Shown: positions 9,710-20,665, counted from the stretch's first letter. The stretch: 64,000 nt of DNA from an uncultured Fibrobacter sp. (GCA_946414075.1 CAMKNA010000005.1:27861-91860); one strand, 5' to 3'. Numbers and translations: made by a program. Notes: generated by a model not told the origin, from the sequence alone.

Positions 9710-10984
9710 TTACAGACGATGTTTATCAGAGTAAAGGGACTCTAATTTTTTGCATATCTCATTTTGTAGTTGTTCGGAGATTTTTCGCTTATTTGGAATG
9801 TTTCCCAATTCATCAGATAGGTATTGAATTCGCCAAATGGGAACACTAGGTTTATCTTCGAGACAGATTATATCCGCATTTGCCATAACAACCCTTGGCT
9901 CTACCCATTTTTTTTCTTTATTCCTGCAAAAATCAGCTTCCAAATAATCCGCTAGTCGCGCAGCATTTCTTTTTGCCTGGTTGGTCGGATCATCCTTAAG
10001 TTTATGTCGTTTTTTTCCTTTATAGTAGAACCAATCCTCTTGTACATTTTCATACTTACCATTATAGGTTTTTACTTCAAACACAAAAACACCTTGTGGA
10101 GAAACCCAAATTATGTCTATATCCTCTTTTTGACCAGGCAATACGCAGTTTCTGAATATGTGACTCGAACCGTCTAGAGCCTCGCGCATAATATCTACAA
10201 CTTTATCTTCTCCATCTCTTCCCTGCTTATGATTCTTTATGGACGAGTCATACTTGTCTATTTTCTTTTCAAGTGTCTGTGTTATAATGAAATTAATAAT
10301 GGATAAGATAATGACGATAAAGGTGACAATGAAAGCCAATCCAATAAACTTTGTTTCTAGTATAAATTTAATAAGAGTGGGAATTGCGCCAATGACTCCC
10401 ATATATATAAAATCAGCAATTAATAGAATTGCGCATATAGCGAGAATCGCTCCAACAAATATTCCCTTCTTAAAAGAAATTATTTCAACCTGTTCCTCCA
10501 TGAAACTTCGATTTGCAGTCACTTTAAGTGCACCTTTTGTTTCATTTGCCCGATTGTTTTCAATACCTAATTGGTAGGTGAGTATAATGCGCGAAGCCTC
10601 GCGAACTTGTTCATCCCAGGCTTTTTCTAAGGCATAGGCTAAATCCCGTTTGGTTATATCCCGATTGTCCGCGAGTTCGCCCATTGTTTGTCCTGTTTTG
10701 CCTAAATATTTGCTAAATGGCCAAACAACAGCTCTGGCTTCATCTATGTTTCTTGGTAGTTTCCCCTTTTCAATAAAATTTTTCGTACTCTTTTGTTTTT
10801 GTGCTAAAAATACTTTGCAAGCCTCTTTAATAGCAGGGTCATATGCATTATGTGCGCCCCATTCTAAACGTCGTATGTTTAGAAATCCATTATCAAAAAG
10901 TTCGCCCATAGGCCTGTAATTGTTCTTAAGCCAATAGACGCCGCGTGCGCGTTCTAATGTCATAAATGAATTGGGGTTTAGCAT
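9710..10984 (-). CDS. Membrane protein with nuclease-related (NERD) domain
   Basis: 424 aa from the ATG at 10984, which overlaps the upstream stop as TAATG and has AGAAGGA just before it. Layout: two homologous N-terminal repeats (about 8-62 and 80-135; each has ...ARxVxW...MGEL... then EA and an aliphatic end), two membrane segments (about 174-200 and 212-236), then a NERD domain (about 255-360). The NERD core has Asp290 and E303-V-K305, a PD-(D/E)xK-like arrangement, so nuclease activity is plausible but unproven. Base composition is clearly more AT-rich than the flanking genes, suggesting acquisition. Coupled to the GLUG lipoprotein. Confidence 0.8.
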   Translation of the reverse strand: MLNPNSFMTLERARGVYWLKNNYRPMGELFDNGFLNIRRLEWGAHNAYDPAIKEACKVFLAQKQKSTKNFIEKGKLPRNIDEARAVVWPFSKYLGKTGQTMGELADNRDITKRDLAYALEKAWDEQVREASRIILTYQLGIENNRANETKGALKVTANRSFMEEQVEIISFKKGIFVGAILAICAILLIADFIYMGVIGAIPTLIKFILETKFIGLAFIVTFIVIILSIINFIITQTLEKKIDKYDSSIKNHKQGRDGEDKVVDIMREALDGSSHIFRNCVLPGQKEDIDIIWVSPQGVFVFEVKTYNGKYENVQEDWFYYKGKKRHKLKDDPTNQAKRNAARLADYLEADFCRNKEKKWVEPRVVMANADIICLEDKPSVPIWRIQYLSDELGNIPNKRKISEQLQNEICKKLESLYSDKHRL

Positions 10985-12519
10985 TATTCCTTCTCCCAAG
11001 CAAGGATAGGATAGCCGGCGTTTAGGCCGCTGTCATAGACAAAGTCGTCGCCGAGGAGTTTGGCAAAGTCGGCAGATTTCATTTCGGTTTCGGTCTTGGG
11101 AGTTGCCACGCCCCCGCCGTTGTTCTGGCCAAAGGGTTCCTGGTCGCCTTGTTTCAGGTAATAGTAATCCGCCATGGTGGTATTGTAGTTGTAGCCAATC
11201 ATTAGGCCCACAAGGGAATCGCCATCGACTTTGCCGGTGGAATAGGCGGAGCTGGTTACGCCTTCTTGATTGTAACCAGTAATTCCACCAACATTGATTG
11301 ATCCCGATACATCAGCGGTATTGTATATGCTATTTGTGGTTGAATTATTTATGTATCCGAATAACCCTCCAACATATTTTTTTCCGTTAACAACGCCACT
11401 ATTCGCAGCACCTTTATTTGTTGAATTTTCATTTTTACCGACAATACCACCGACATATTCTTTCCCTTCAATTTTCCCTGAATTCTCTATATTTGTTATA
11501 TCTCCCGCAGCCCCTTTAGAACAACAATATCCATAATTACCAATTATACCACCTACCGATTCATTCCCTGTAACATTTCCAAAATTTCTTGAGTTTGATA
11601 GTTTTGAGTTCTTCCCTAAATTTCCTGCAATTCCTCCCGTAAGAGATGAACCTGAAATATCAGTGTGATTTTCGGCTTCAGAAATTACAATATCTTGAGC
11701 ACTACCAATAACGCCCCCAACATATTTTAATGCAGATACCATCCCATAATTCTTTACATTTTTAACTGTTCCAATTTTATTGCAGCATACAAAAGTGTAA
11801 TTACCAACAACCCCGCCAACACCATCACCTGTTCCAATAATCGTTGCTTGGTTAATAGAATTTGTTACGGCCGCTGTTCCTGAGATATTTCCAATAATTC
11901 CTCCTGTAAACTTTCCTCCTGTTACCCACGAATTATCGACGGTAACATTTGACACTGTTCCGCTAGAATTTCCAAACAATCCGTTATGAGAACTTGTGGT
12001 ATTGATAAACATTCCGCTTATAGTATGCCCATTGCCGTCAAATGTTCCGTCAAAGGCGATGCTAGAATTTCCGATGGGAGTCCACTTATGGAGTTTGGCA
12101 GAATCACCGACCAAGCCTCCCTTGTCATCGATGACCTTCCCGTCGTTCAGTTTGATGTCTGCCGCCAACTTGTAATATTTACCGCTAAAATTCTTGTCGT
12201 TGGCATTTACAACAAAAGACAGATGGGCCAGTTGTTCCGCCGTCAAGATGATGAACGGACTCAACTTGGTTCCCGAACCGCAGGCAAAATCCTTTGCCGT
12301 GGTACCGTCCCAGGGCTTACCCAATTCTCCAACGCAGTCCTCATTGAGGACTTCTTCCGAACCATTCGAACCCGAAGATCCATTATCGGAGCCCTTGCTA
12401 TCGGAACTATTTTCGGCAGAGGATTTTTCCTCGTCATCATTTGAGGACGCTGACACCGTATGCGAGCAGGCGACAAACATTGCTACCATTCCAAGAATGA
12501 CAAATAACGCTTTGCGCAT
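10984..12519 (-). CDS. Surface lipoprotein with GLUG-like repeats
   Basis: 511 aa. Lipoprotein signal with lipobox FVAC (Cys18), then an acidic Ser/Asp/Gly linker to about residue 60. Residues 145-450 carry tandem repeats of the GLUG type with cores such as VGGVVGNY, TGGIIGNIS, VGGIVGKN and VGGLFGYI, expected to form a beta-helix or adhesin-like stalk. The C-terminus ends GYPILAWEKE as in many GLUG proteins. A clear AAGGAG precedes the ATG. The middle is AT-rich while both ends are GC-rich. Translationally coupled to the NERD protein. Confidence 0.82.
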   Translation of the reverse strand: MRKALFVILGMVAMFVACSHTVSASSNDDEEKSSAENSSDSKGSDNGSSGSNGSEEVLNEDCVGELGKPWDGTTAKDFACGSGTKLSPFIILTAEQLAHLSFVVNANDKNFSGKYYKLAADIKLNDGKVIDDKGGLVGDSAKLHKWTPIGNSSIAFDGTFDGNGHTISGMFINTTSSHNGLFGNSSGTVSNVTVDNSWVTGGKFTGGIIGNISGTAAVTNSINQATIIGTGDGVGGVVGNYTFVCCNKIGTVKNVKNYGMVSALKYVGGVIGSAQDIVISEAENHTDISGSSLTGGIAGNLGKNSKLSNSRNFGNVTGNESVGGIIGNYGYCCSKGAAGDITNIENSGKIEGKEYVGGIVGKNENSTNKGAANSGVVNGKKYVGGLFGYINNSTTNSIYNTADVSGSINVGGITGYNQEGVTSSAYSTGKVDGDSLVGLMIGYNYNTTMADYYYLKQGDQEPFGQNNGGGVATPKTETEMKSADFAKLLGDDFVYDSGLNAGYPILAWEKE

Positions 12520-12738
12520 ATAAGGCTCCTTCTAACCCCTTTGACTTGCAGTTTGGGGCTATGTCATTAGTTAATATATATTATTCAAAATGAAAAAGGA
12601 GATGCCGGGACAAGCCTGGCATGACAAGAGGACGCACATGTGTGACTAAAGGGCGTGTGGCATGATAAGATGGTGGTTGCGAAGGAACACCGTGACCGAG
12701 CAACCTCCTGCGTAGCGAACCCATTTTTCGAGGCGAGA

Positions 12739-12827
12739 GGGCATAGTTGCTAGGCAAAAAATCCGGAGGGTAGCGACGAACAAAGTGAAGTTGCGACCGA
12801 CGGTCTTTTTTGCAGGCGACTGTGCCC
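12739..12827. repeat. Imperfect inverted repeat, arms of about 27 bp
   Basis: The arm at 12739-12765 (GGGCATAG...ATCCG) matches the reverse complement of 12801-12827 (CGGTC...GTGCCC) at most positions. The 35-nt loop carries two direct copies of a G-T-(A/T)-G-C-G-A-C motif. Confidence 0.6.
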
Positions 12828-13020
12828 TTGAGACTCGGATTATTTAAGGGGGCGTTGCGGGGGACTCCCCGCAGAGGGGGTAGCGGAAAATGCGGCGGGT
12901 ATGGAATGGTGGCCCCGGCATTCGCCGGGGTGACAGTCGGATAGAGCCGCAGTTGTAGCGAGGGGGAGACTTCCCCCTTCGTCCCATCAAAACACCCTTG
13001 GGGCTTTGTAAACTTTTTTC

Positions 13021-13026
13021 TATATT
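13021..13026 (+). promoter_or_regulatory. -10-like TATATT of maeB
   Basis: TATATT lies 36 nt before the maeB ATG, with a purine-rich AAAGGAAAAA site in between. This is a leadered promoter. Confidence 0.4.
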
Positions 13027-13062
13027 TGGGCGCGAAAAAATGCATTTCCAAAAGGAAAAATT

Positions 13063-15387
13063 ATGAGCAAGGATTTGAAGGAACAGGCGCTTGAATACCA
13101 CGCCATGGGCAAACCCGGCAAGATCGAAATCGTGCCCACCAAGCCCCACAGCACCCAGACAGACTTGGGTCTCGCGTACACTCCGGGCGTGGCCGCGCCC
13201 TGCCTTGAAATCGAGAAGGACAACAACCTGGCCTACGAATACACCGGCAAGGGCAACTTGGTGGCGGTGATCAGTAACGGTACCGCCGTGCTCGGCCTCG
13301 GTGACATTGGTGCCCTAGCTGGCAAACCCGTGATGGAAGGCAAGGCCCTTTTGTTCAAGATTTACGCCGGCATCGATGTGTTCGATATCGAAATCAACGA
13401 GAAGGACCCCAAGAAGTTCATCGAGATCGTGAAGGGGATCGCACCCACCTTTGGCGGCATCAACCTGGAAGATATCAAGGCTCCGGAATGCTTTGAGATC
13501 GAGGACACTCTCAAGGAACAGCTTGACATTCCCGTGATGCACGACGACCAGCACGGAACCGCTATTATTTCTTCTGCGGGCTTGTTGAACGCCATCGAGG
13601 TGGCGGGCAAGAGCATCCGCGAAGTCAAAATGGTGGTGAACGGCGCCGGCGCCGCCGCCTGCGCCTGCACCCGCCTGTACCTATCGCTTGGTCTCAAGAA
13701 AGAGAACCTGGTCATGTGCGACAGTAAGGGCGTCATCCGCAAGGACCGCAAGGGCCTTACCGAAGCCAAAGCCTTCTTTGCCACCGACCGCACCGACATC
13801 GAGACCCTGGCCGACGCCATGAAGGGTGCCGACGTGTTCGTGGGCCTTTCCAAGGGCAACATCCTCAACCGCGAAATGATCCGCAGCATGGCGGACCAGC
13901 CCATCGTTTTTGCCCTGGCGAACCCCACTCCCGAAATTAGCTACGAAGAGGCCATGGCCAGCCGTGGCGACCTGATTTTTGCAACGGGCCGTAGCGACTA
14001 CCCGAACCAGGTAAACAACGTCATCGGCTTTCCTTACATCTTCCGTGGGGCCCTGGATGTGCGTGCCACCTGCATCAACGAGCACATGAAGCATGCCGCC
14101 GTGCGTGCCATTGCCGCCCTGGCCCACCAGCCGGTGCCCGATGTGGTGAACATCGCCTACAACGCCCAGCGTTTTACCTTTGGCAAGGAATACCTGATTC
14201 CGAAGCCCCTGGACCCGCGCCTGCTTACGGATGTCTCTATCGCCGTTGCCAAGGCGGCCATCGAGAGCGGCGTGGCCCGCAAGCCCATTACCGACTGGGA
14301 CGCCTACTACGACAAGCTCCGCGACATGATGGGCTACGACAACAAGCTCATCCGCCAGTTCAGCGATACCGCCCGCAGCAACCCCAAGCGCGTGGTGTTT
14401 GCCGAGGGCGACAATCTCAACATGCTCAAGGCCGCCGTACAGGCAAAGCTCGAAGGGGTCGCCCATCCGATTCTGCTGGGTAACGCCGAACGCATTCAGA
14501 TGATGGCGAACAAGGAACAGCTGGACCTTACGGGCATCAAGATTGTGAACCCCCGTTCTCCCGAAGAATTCGAACGGCGCCGCAAGTATGCCGGCATTTA
14601 CGCCGAAGAGAATGGCCGCAACGGCGTCACCTTCGACGAGGCCCGCGATGACATGTTCGAGCCGAACCACTTCGGCATGATGATGGTGAAGGTAGGCGAT
14701 GCCGACGCATTCATTACGGGCGGCTACTCCAAGTACAGCGAGACTATTGAACTGGCCAAGGAAATCATCGGCATCCGCGAAGAATACAAGCACTTCGGGG
14801 CCATGCACATCCTGAGCACCCGCAAGGGCACCTTCTTCTTGGCGGACACTCTGGTGAACCGCGACCCCGATGCCGAAACGCTAGTGGATATCGTAAAGCT
14901 CACTCACGACGCCGTGAAGTTCTTTGCCCACGAACCGGTGATGGCCATGCTCAGCTACGCAAACTTCGGTAGCGATAAGGGCGCCGCCCGGGGAACTTCC
15001 AATACGGCCCGCGAAGCGGTGAAAATCCTCCACGAAAAGTATCCTGAATACGCTATCGACGGCGAGATGCAGGTAAATGTGGCCCTGGACAAGGAACTGC
15101 GCGACACCAAGTACCCCTTCAACAAGCTCAAGGGCCAGACCGTCAATACGCTCATCTTCCCTTGCCTCTCTTCGGCGAATACCACCTGCAAGATGCTCCT
15201 GGAAATGGGCGTTGGCGAATCTATCGGTCCCGTGCAGATGGGTTTGAACAAGCCAGTACACTTCACCGACTCCGACGCCTCCGTTCACGACATCTTCAAC
15301 CTGACTGTGGCCGCCGTCATCGACGCCATCGTCCAGGAGAAGAAGGACGAAGAGAAAGATCGGAGAAAGTTCGACCGGATCTGGTAG
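13063..15387 (+). CDS. maeB: NADP-dependent malic enzyme with phosphotransacetylase-like domain
   Basis: 774 aa; oxidatively decarboxylates malate to pyruvate, linking C4 acids to pyruvate and NADPH. The N-terminal malic domain contains YTPGVAAPC and HDDQHGTA, and the NAD-binding part has [16 protein letters not shown] (about 195-210). From about residue 430 the protein continues into a PTA-like domain ([16 protein letters not shown]... ending [15 protein letters not shown]), usually regulatory rather than catalytic in this fusion. Full length for the MaeB class. Convergent with pheA; the two stop codons are directly adjacent. Confidence 0.96.
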   Translation: MSKDLKEQALEYHAMGKPGKIEIVPTKPHSTQTDLGLAYTPGVAAPCLEIEKDNNLAYEYTGKGNLVAVISNGTAVLGLGDIGALAGKPVMEGKALLFKIYAGIDVFDIEINEKDPKKFIEIVKGIAPTFGGINLEDIKAPECFEIEDTLKEQLDIPVMHDDQHGTAIISSAGLLNAIEVAGKSIREVKMVVNGAGAAACACTRLYLSLGLKKENLVMCDSKGVIRKDRKGLTEAKAFFATDRTDIETLADAMKGADVFVGLSKGNILNREMIRSMADQPIVFALANPTPEISYEEAMASRGDLIFATGRSDYPNQVNNVIGFPYIFRGALDVRATCINEHMKHAAVRAIAALAHQPVPDVVNIAYNAQRFTFGKEYLIPKPLDPRLLTDVSIAVAKAAIESGVARKPITDWDAYYDKLRDMMGYDNKLIRQFSDTARSNPKRVVFAEGDNLNMLKAAVQAKLEGVAHPILLGNAERIQMMANKEQLDLTGIKIVNPRSPEEFERRRKYAGIYAEENGRNGVTFDEARDDMFEPNHFGMMMVKVGDADAFITGGYSKYSETIELAKEIIGIREEYKHFGAMHILSTRKGTFFLADTLVNRDPDAETLVDIVKLTHDAVKFFAHEPVMAMLSYANFGSDKGAARGTSNTAREAVKILHEKYPEYAIDGEMQVNVALDKELRDTKYPFNKLKGQTVNTLIFPCLSSANTTCKMLLEMGVGESIGPVQMGLNKPVHFTDSDASVHDIFNLTVAAVIDAIVQEKKDEEKDRRKFDRIW

Positions 15388-16251
15388 CTAGTAACTCAAC
15401 TTTTCCGTCGAGCCTTCCTTAAAGCTGCCCAGACGGTACACGAAATCGCAGTAGCTCTGCAACTCTTTCAAGGCTTCCACCACCAGCGGGTCCTTGGGGC
15501 TACCCTCGAAGGACAGGTGGAAGATGTATTCCCAGGGGCGATCCGGGTGGGGCCTGCTCTCGATGCGGGTCAGGTTCAGGTTACGCTTGGCAAAGCAGCC
15601 TAGGGCCGCATGGAGCGCACCGGACTTTCCAGAATCGTTCAGCATGAACAGCAGCGTCGTCTTGATGGTGGTGTTGTCAGATCCAGCTGCAGGCAGATCC
15701 ACCGCCACCTTCTGGATGGCGTAGAAACGGGTGAAGTTCACGCCCTTCAGGTTCTCGATACCTTCGGCCAGAATGTCCAGGCCGTAGAACTTGGCGGCAT
15801 AGGCGCTGGCGATGGCGCCAAGCGTCTTGTCTCCACGCTTGGCCACCTCTTCGGCACTGCCGGCGGTATCGTAGAAGGCGATACTTTCAATACCAGGATT
15901 GCGACCGAAGAACCGGCTGCACTGGGCAAGGCCCTGGGGGTGGCTCAGCACCTTCTTCAGGTCCCCGAGTTTTACTCCGGGCAGTGCGCACAGGGTATGG
16001 GAAATCTGGAGTTTCACCTCCGCGACGATAGGCAGGCGCCACTTGTAAAGCAGGTCGTAGTTCTCGTAGATAGAGCCTGCCGTAGAATTCTCGATAGGGA
16101 TTGCACCCCCGTCCACGACGCCGGTCTCGATGCTCTGGAAAATCTCGCCGAAGGTGTCCATAGGCACCACCTCGATATCGTTTCCGAACAAATGATAAGC
16201 GGCACTTTCGCTATAGGCCCCGCGACGACCCTGGAATGCAATCTTTTTCAT
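15388..16251 (-). CDS. pheA: Prephenate dehydratase
   Basis: 287 aa monofunctional enzyme forming phenylpyruvate for phenylalanine synthesis. The catalytic part starts FQGRRGAYSE and contains AIPIENSTAGSI; the conserved Thr-Arg-Phe is in VNFTRFYAI (about 173-181). A C-terminal ACT domain (LHAALGCFAKRNLNLTRIESRP) provides phenylalanine feedback. There is no chorismate mutase domain. Start ATG 16251 has no Shine-Dalgarno and follows a -10-like box by 7 nt. Confidence 0.95.
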   Translation of the reverse strand: MKKIAFQGRRGAYSESAAYHLFGNDIEVVPMDTFGEIFQSIETGVVDGGAIPIENSTAGSIYENYDLLYKWRLPIVAEVKLQISHTLCALPGVKLGDLKKVLSHPQGLAQCSRFFGRNPGIESIAFYDTAGSAEEVAKRGDKTLGAIASAYAAKFYGLDILAEGIENLKGVNFTRFYAIQKVAVDLPAAGSDNTTIKTTLLFMLNDSGKSGALHAALGCFAKRNLNLTRIESRPHPDRPWEYIFHLSFEGSPKDPLVVEALKELQSYCDFVYRLGSFKEGSTEKLSY

Positions 16252-16258
16252 GCGCGAA

Positions 16259-16264
16259 AAGATA
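16259..16264 (-). promoter_or_regulatory. -10-like hexamer of pheA, 7 nt before the start codon
   Basis: TATCTT on the minus strand, spacer TTCGCGC, then the pheA ATG. It falls in the 30-bp gap behind the nlpC stop. Confidence 0.45.
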
Positions 16265-16281
16265 GAAAAGAAGGGGTTAGG

Positions 16282-16938
16282 TTATTTGAACCGCCGCGCC
16301 CCTTGGTACTTTGGGCGCCAGTAGTTGTCGCTCATGGGCGAAATCATCACGCCCTTGCTGGAGCTGGCGTGGGTAAAGCGGTCTCCACTCAGATAAATTC
16401 CCACATGGTCGATTTTCCAGAAACTTCCGAAAAACACCAGGTCCCCTTCCTTGAGACTGCCACGGCTGACGGAACTTCCTCGGCTGTCATCGTACATCTG
16501 GCCAGCGTTATGGGGCAGGCTTATGCCGTAATGGGCCTTGTAAAGTTGCATCACATAGCCGGAACAATCCGTGCCTGATTTGGAGCTGCCCCCATAAACA
16601 TAGGGTGTGCCAATCCAAGACTTGGCCAACTGTTCCAGGGAAGAATTGCTGGATGCCTTCGTTGCGTTTTCCTGGGCCATCTTGGTAGTGGCGGCCTGCT
16701 TGGTGGCACCGGCACTGGTCTGTTTGTTGGTTGGTTCCCTGGTTGGTGCTTTTGCCACAGATGCACCTGCTTTGGCGCCCGATTCGGCCTTCGCCGTCGA
16801 TGCTTCCCGGCTAGGTGCGGCTTTGTACCCACCAATACCCCTGTCGTAGCCCGTACGCACAGGAAAAGTGCAACTGCACAAAACCAGGCAGAAACAGACT
16901 AGAGATAGACCTGCAATGTATTTGACCAACACAGCCAT
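16282..16938 (-). CDS. NlpC/P60 cell-wall peptidase lipoprotein
   Basis: 218 aa. Lipoprotein signal with acylated Cys21 or Cys23 (VLCSC), an Ala/Lys/Ser-rich linker (about 40-98), then an NlpC/P60 domain with catalytic Cys125 (GTDCSGY), His178 (DHVGIYL) and His190 (THASSSKGV). Expected to cut D-Glu-mDAP bonds in peptidoglycan from the periplasmic face of a membrane. The ATG at 16938 is preferred over the TTG one codon upstream: it lies 7 nt after TACCTT and no Shine-Dalgarno is present. Confidence 0.92.
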   Translation of the reverse strand: MAVLVKYIAGLSLVCFCLVLCSCTFPVRTGYDRGIGGYKAAPSREASTAKAESGAKAGASVAKAPTREPTNKQTSAGATKQAATTKMAQENATKASSNSSLEQLAKSWIGTPYVYGGSSKSGTDCSGYVMQLYKAHYGISLPHNAGQMYDDSRGSSVSRGSLKEGDLVFFGSFWKIDHVGIYLSGDRFTHASSSKGVMISPMSDNYWRPKYQGARRFK

Positions 16939-16945
16939 CAAGGAA

Positions 16946-16951
16946 AAGGTA
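16946..16951 (-). promoter_or_regulatory. -10-like hexamer of the NlpC/P60 gene, 7 nt before the start codon
   Basis: TACCTT, spacer TTCCTTG, then ATG 16938. The hexamer lies in the short gap after the ybaK stop at 16960. Confidence 0.4.
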
Positions 16952-16959
16952 ATTAAAAA

Positions 16960-17457
16960 TCAATCCGGCTTTTCTGGGGGCACACGGGCAATAACGCCTA
17001 CCGTTGCGCGGGTAGCCTTCACCAGGTCGGCCGGGGCAATCTTGAACTGCAAGCCACGCTCTCCCGCACTCACATAAATATAGGGAAAGTTCAAAGCGGT
17101 CTCGTGAATAAAAATCGGAAAATTTTTCTTGAGCCCAAGCGGGCTGCAACCACCGCGAATGTAGCCCGTCAAAGGGGTTAGGTCCTTCAGAGGAACGGTA
17201 TCTATTTTCTTGTTGCCGCTGACCTTGGCAGCCCCCTTCAGGTCCACCTCGAGATTCCCGGGAATCACGCACATCAAATAACCAATCTTGTCGCCGTGAA
17301 CCAGAATCGTCTTGAAAACCTGATTGATATCTTCGCCCAGGGTGTCAGCGACATGCTGCGCCCCCAAGTCGTTTTCGTCCACCTTGTAAGGGATCAGCTC
17401 GTACTGAATCTTTTGGCGGTCCAGGATTCGAGCAGCGTTTGTCTTCTTGATATCCAT
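16960..17457 (-). CDS. ybaK: Cys-tRNA(Pro)/aminoacyl-tRNA deacylase, YbaK family
   Basis: 165 aa single-domain trans-editing enzyme of the YbaK/EbsC family that hydrolyses mischarged tRNA such as Cys-tRNA(Pro). The family blocks VFKTILV, the catalytic-site Lys region AAKVSGNKK and the glycine-rich GGCSPLG (about 103-109) are present. TTGAGGAC precedes the ATG. Normal length. Confidence 0.92.
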   Translation of the reverse strand: MDIKKTNAARILDRQKIQYELIPYKVDENDLGAQHVADTLGEDINQVFKTILVHGDKIGYLMCVIPGNLEVDLKGAAKVSGNKKIDTVPLKDLTPLTGYIRGGCSPLGLKKNFPIFIHETALNFPYIYVSAGERGLQFKIAPADLVKATRATVGVIARVPPEKPD

Positions 17458-17615
17458 AAAGTCCTCAAGGGGAAAAAATAAAATATTTATACAGAATCAA
17501 TGTAGTCTAACTTGGAATATTCCGACTTAGACAGAGAAGGCCTTACAAAACACTTTAATTTACCTTGTATTTATTTATATATGATTTAAAACCGCCTTTG
17601 GGGCAAGGAGAATCA

Positions 17616-18509
17616 ATGTATATGAAAAAGAGCACTCTAATCATTTCGTGCTTTGCCGGCATCTCTATGCTGGCACTCGCCGGTTGTGGAGACAGTAGCA
17701 GCGGAACTGACGCAAAAGGCCCCGAAGATGAAGGGAAAGTCATTTGCGATTTTGATGATGATGACCTGTGGATTGTACAAGAAGACGGAGACTATGGTAA
17801 GTACCGCTACCACGAATGGCATGGGGACTCCGTCACGGTCTGGTGGGTCAAAGAAAACGGAAGCATATTCGGGACAAATACCACCAAGCAGGACAAGGCC
17901 CAAACCCTTAAGGACTTTAAGAAAAAATGCACCGAGTACAAGGACTTGACCCCCAAGGAAGGTGACAAGGAAGAAGGCGGTTCCAGCTCGTCTTCTAAGC
18001 CCAGCGATGGCTGTATTGTAAGTGTTGGCGGAGAATGCAAAGCTTGGGCATGCAGCAAGGAGCACACGGATATGTGCACCGACGAAGAACTTTGCGAAAT
18101 GGGAGATAAGGACTATTGCGAAGAAGAAGATGACGACGATATCGAAGAAAATGATGACGACGATATCGACGATGATGATGACGATGATGATGGCCCCGCT
18201 ACTACGACTGTCACCTGCGATTTCGACGTTACTGATAACGAATGGGAAGTTGTAATAAATAACGATATGTCTACGATTTACGAGTGGACCGGAACATCCT
18301 ACAAGGTTTACAATTTATCTAGAGATGATACGGGTAGTGCTGACAACTGTCAGTCAACGCTGGAGTCTTTTGGCAGCACTTTCGATGACGCCTCATGCGA
18401 AGGGTCTGTCTTTGTCGGATTAACGATGATGAGCGAGCAGGGGGATTGCGATGAATCATGTCGAGAACAAGTTTATGAAGCAGTAAAGCAAAGGTCCTGT
18501 TCCGAATAA
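17616..18509 (+). CDS. Acidic lipoprotein with a duplicated domain
   Basis: 297 aa from the ATG at 17616, placed 5 nt after AAGGAG. Lipobox LAGC gives Cys23. Two copies of a roughly 65-residue unit can be aligned: the first begins VICDFDDDDLWIV, the second VTCDFDVTDNEWEVV, and both continue to a Trp-rich strand, a helix and a late Cys. Between them are an SSSS linker, a Cys-rich patch and a run of about 25 Asp/Glu residues that could bind divalent cations. The family is not recognised; it is a predicted surface lipoprotein. Confidence 0.75.
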   Translation: MYMKKSTLIISCFAGISMLALAGCGDSSSGTDAKGPEDEGKVICDFDDDDLWIVQEDGDYGKYRYHEWHGDSVTVWWVKENGSIFGTNTTKQDKAQTLKDFKKKCTEYKDLTPKEGDKEEGGSSSSSKPSDGCIVSVGGECKAWACSKEHTDMCTDEELCEMGDKDYCEEEDDDDIEENDDDDIDDDDDDDDGPATTTVTCDFDVTDNEWEVVINNDMSTIYEWTGTSYKVYNLSRDDTGSADNCQSTLESFGSTFDDASCEGSVFVGLTMMSEQGDCDESCREQVYEAVKQRSCSE

Positions 18510-18540
18510 TCGCATAATTCTTTACATCTGAAAAATATGG

Positions 18541-18566
18541 GTCCGGGTCTTTTCCCGGACTTTTTT
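18541..18566 (+). terminator. Intrinsic terminator of the acidic lipoprotein gene
   Basis: Perfect 7-bp stem GTCCGGG/CCCGGAC, loop TCTTTT, followed by six T. Its T-run merges into the -10-like TATATT (18566-18571) of thiC. Confidence 0.85.
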
Positions 18567-18571
18567 ATATT
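18566..18571 (+). promoter_or_regulatory. -10-like TATATT of thiC
   Basis: TATATT lies 24 nt before the thiC ATG, with GTGAGGA as Shine-Dalgarno. The leader is too short to hold a TPP riboswitch. Confidence 0.4.
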
Positions 18572-18580
18572 GTCGTTTGA

Positions 18581-20200
<1,620 letters not shown>

Positions 20201-20229
20201 GGACGCACATGCGCCGAGGCGAAACGCCT

Positions 20230-20664
20230 TTACTCTAGCATAATCGTGAACGGTCCGTCGTTCACTAGTCTCACCTGCATGTCGGCGCCGAATTTCCCCG
20301 TCTGCACGACGGGGATTTCCTTTTTGCATTCGGAAACAATGTATTCGTAAAGCTCGTTCGCAAGAGTCGGGTTGCCGGCGCCATTGAATGTGGGGCGATT
20401 GCCCTTGTTGCAGTTGGCGTACAGCGTGAATTGCGAAACAAGCAGGAGTTCGCCTTTCACATCCTTAATAGAAAGATTCGTCTTTCCATTTTCATCGGCA
20501 AAAATGCGGAGCGCCAGCATCTTGCGGATAAACCTATCGGCGATTTCGCGAGTGTCTTCTTCACCGATGCCGATAAGAATCATGTATCCCTTGCCAATCT
20601 TGCCGACAATTTCGCCTTCGATATCCACCTGGGCGTTCTGGACTCGTTGTATCAGGAATTTCAT
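20230..20664 (-). CDS. dtd: D-aminoacyl-tRNA deacylase
   Basis: 144 aa enzyme that removes D-amino acids (and Gly from tRNA-Ala) from tRNA. The cross-subunit active-site motifs are present: [10 protein letters not shown] (SQxTLY) and the C-terminal [10 protein letters not shown] (GPxT). The ATG at 20664 is 1 nt beyond the sufS stop (TAATATG), so translation is probably coupled. A small AGGCG-AAA-CGCCT hairpin at 20217-20229 separates it from the convergent thiC. Confidence 0.96.
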   Translation of the reverse strand: MKFLIQRVQNAQVDIEGEIVGKIGKGYMILIGIGEEDTREIADRFIRKMLALRIFADENGKTNLSIKDVKGELLLVSQFTLYANCNKGNRPTFNGAGNPTLANELYEYIVSECKKEIPVVQTGKFGADMQVRLVNDGPFTIMLE

Positions 20665-20665
20665 A

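Larger units (their letters stand above)
12520..13062. repeat. Gene-free interval with dispersed repeats and inverted repeats
   Basis: No credible gene. It holds a CCCCGGC-ATTC-GCCGGGG hairpin (near 12914-12931), a long imperfect inverted repeat (12739-12765 with 12801-12827), and a segment at 12947-12985 related in reverse orientation to 59913-59940. The last 45 bases form the maeB leader. Confidence 0.6.

Noticed and set aside
13681..14808. 375-aa open frame on the minus strand
   Set aside because: Lies inside maeB on the opposite strand and matches no family; a consequence of GC-rich codon use.
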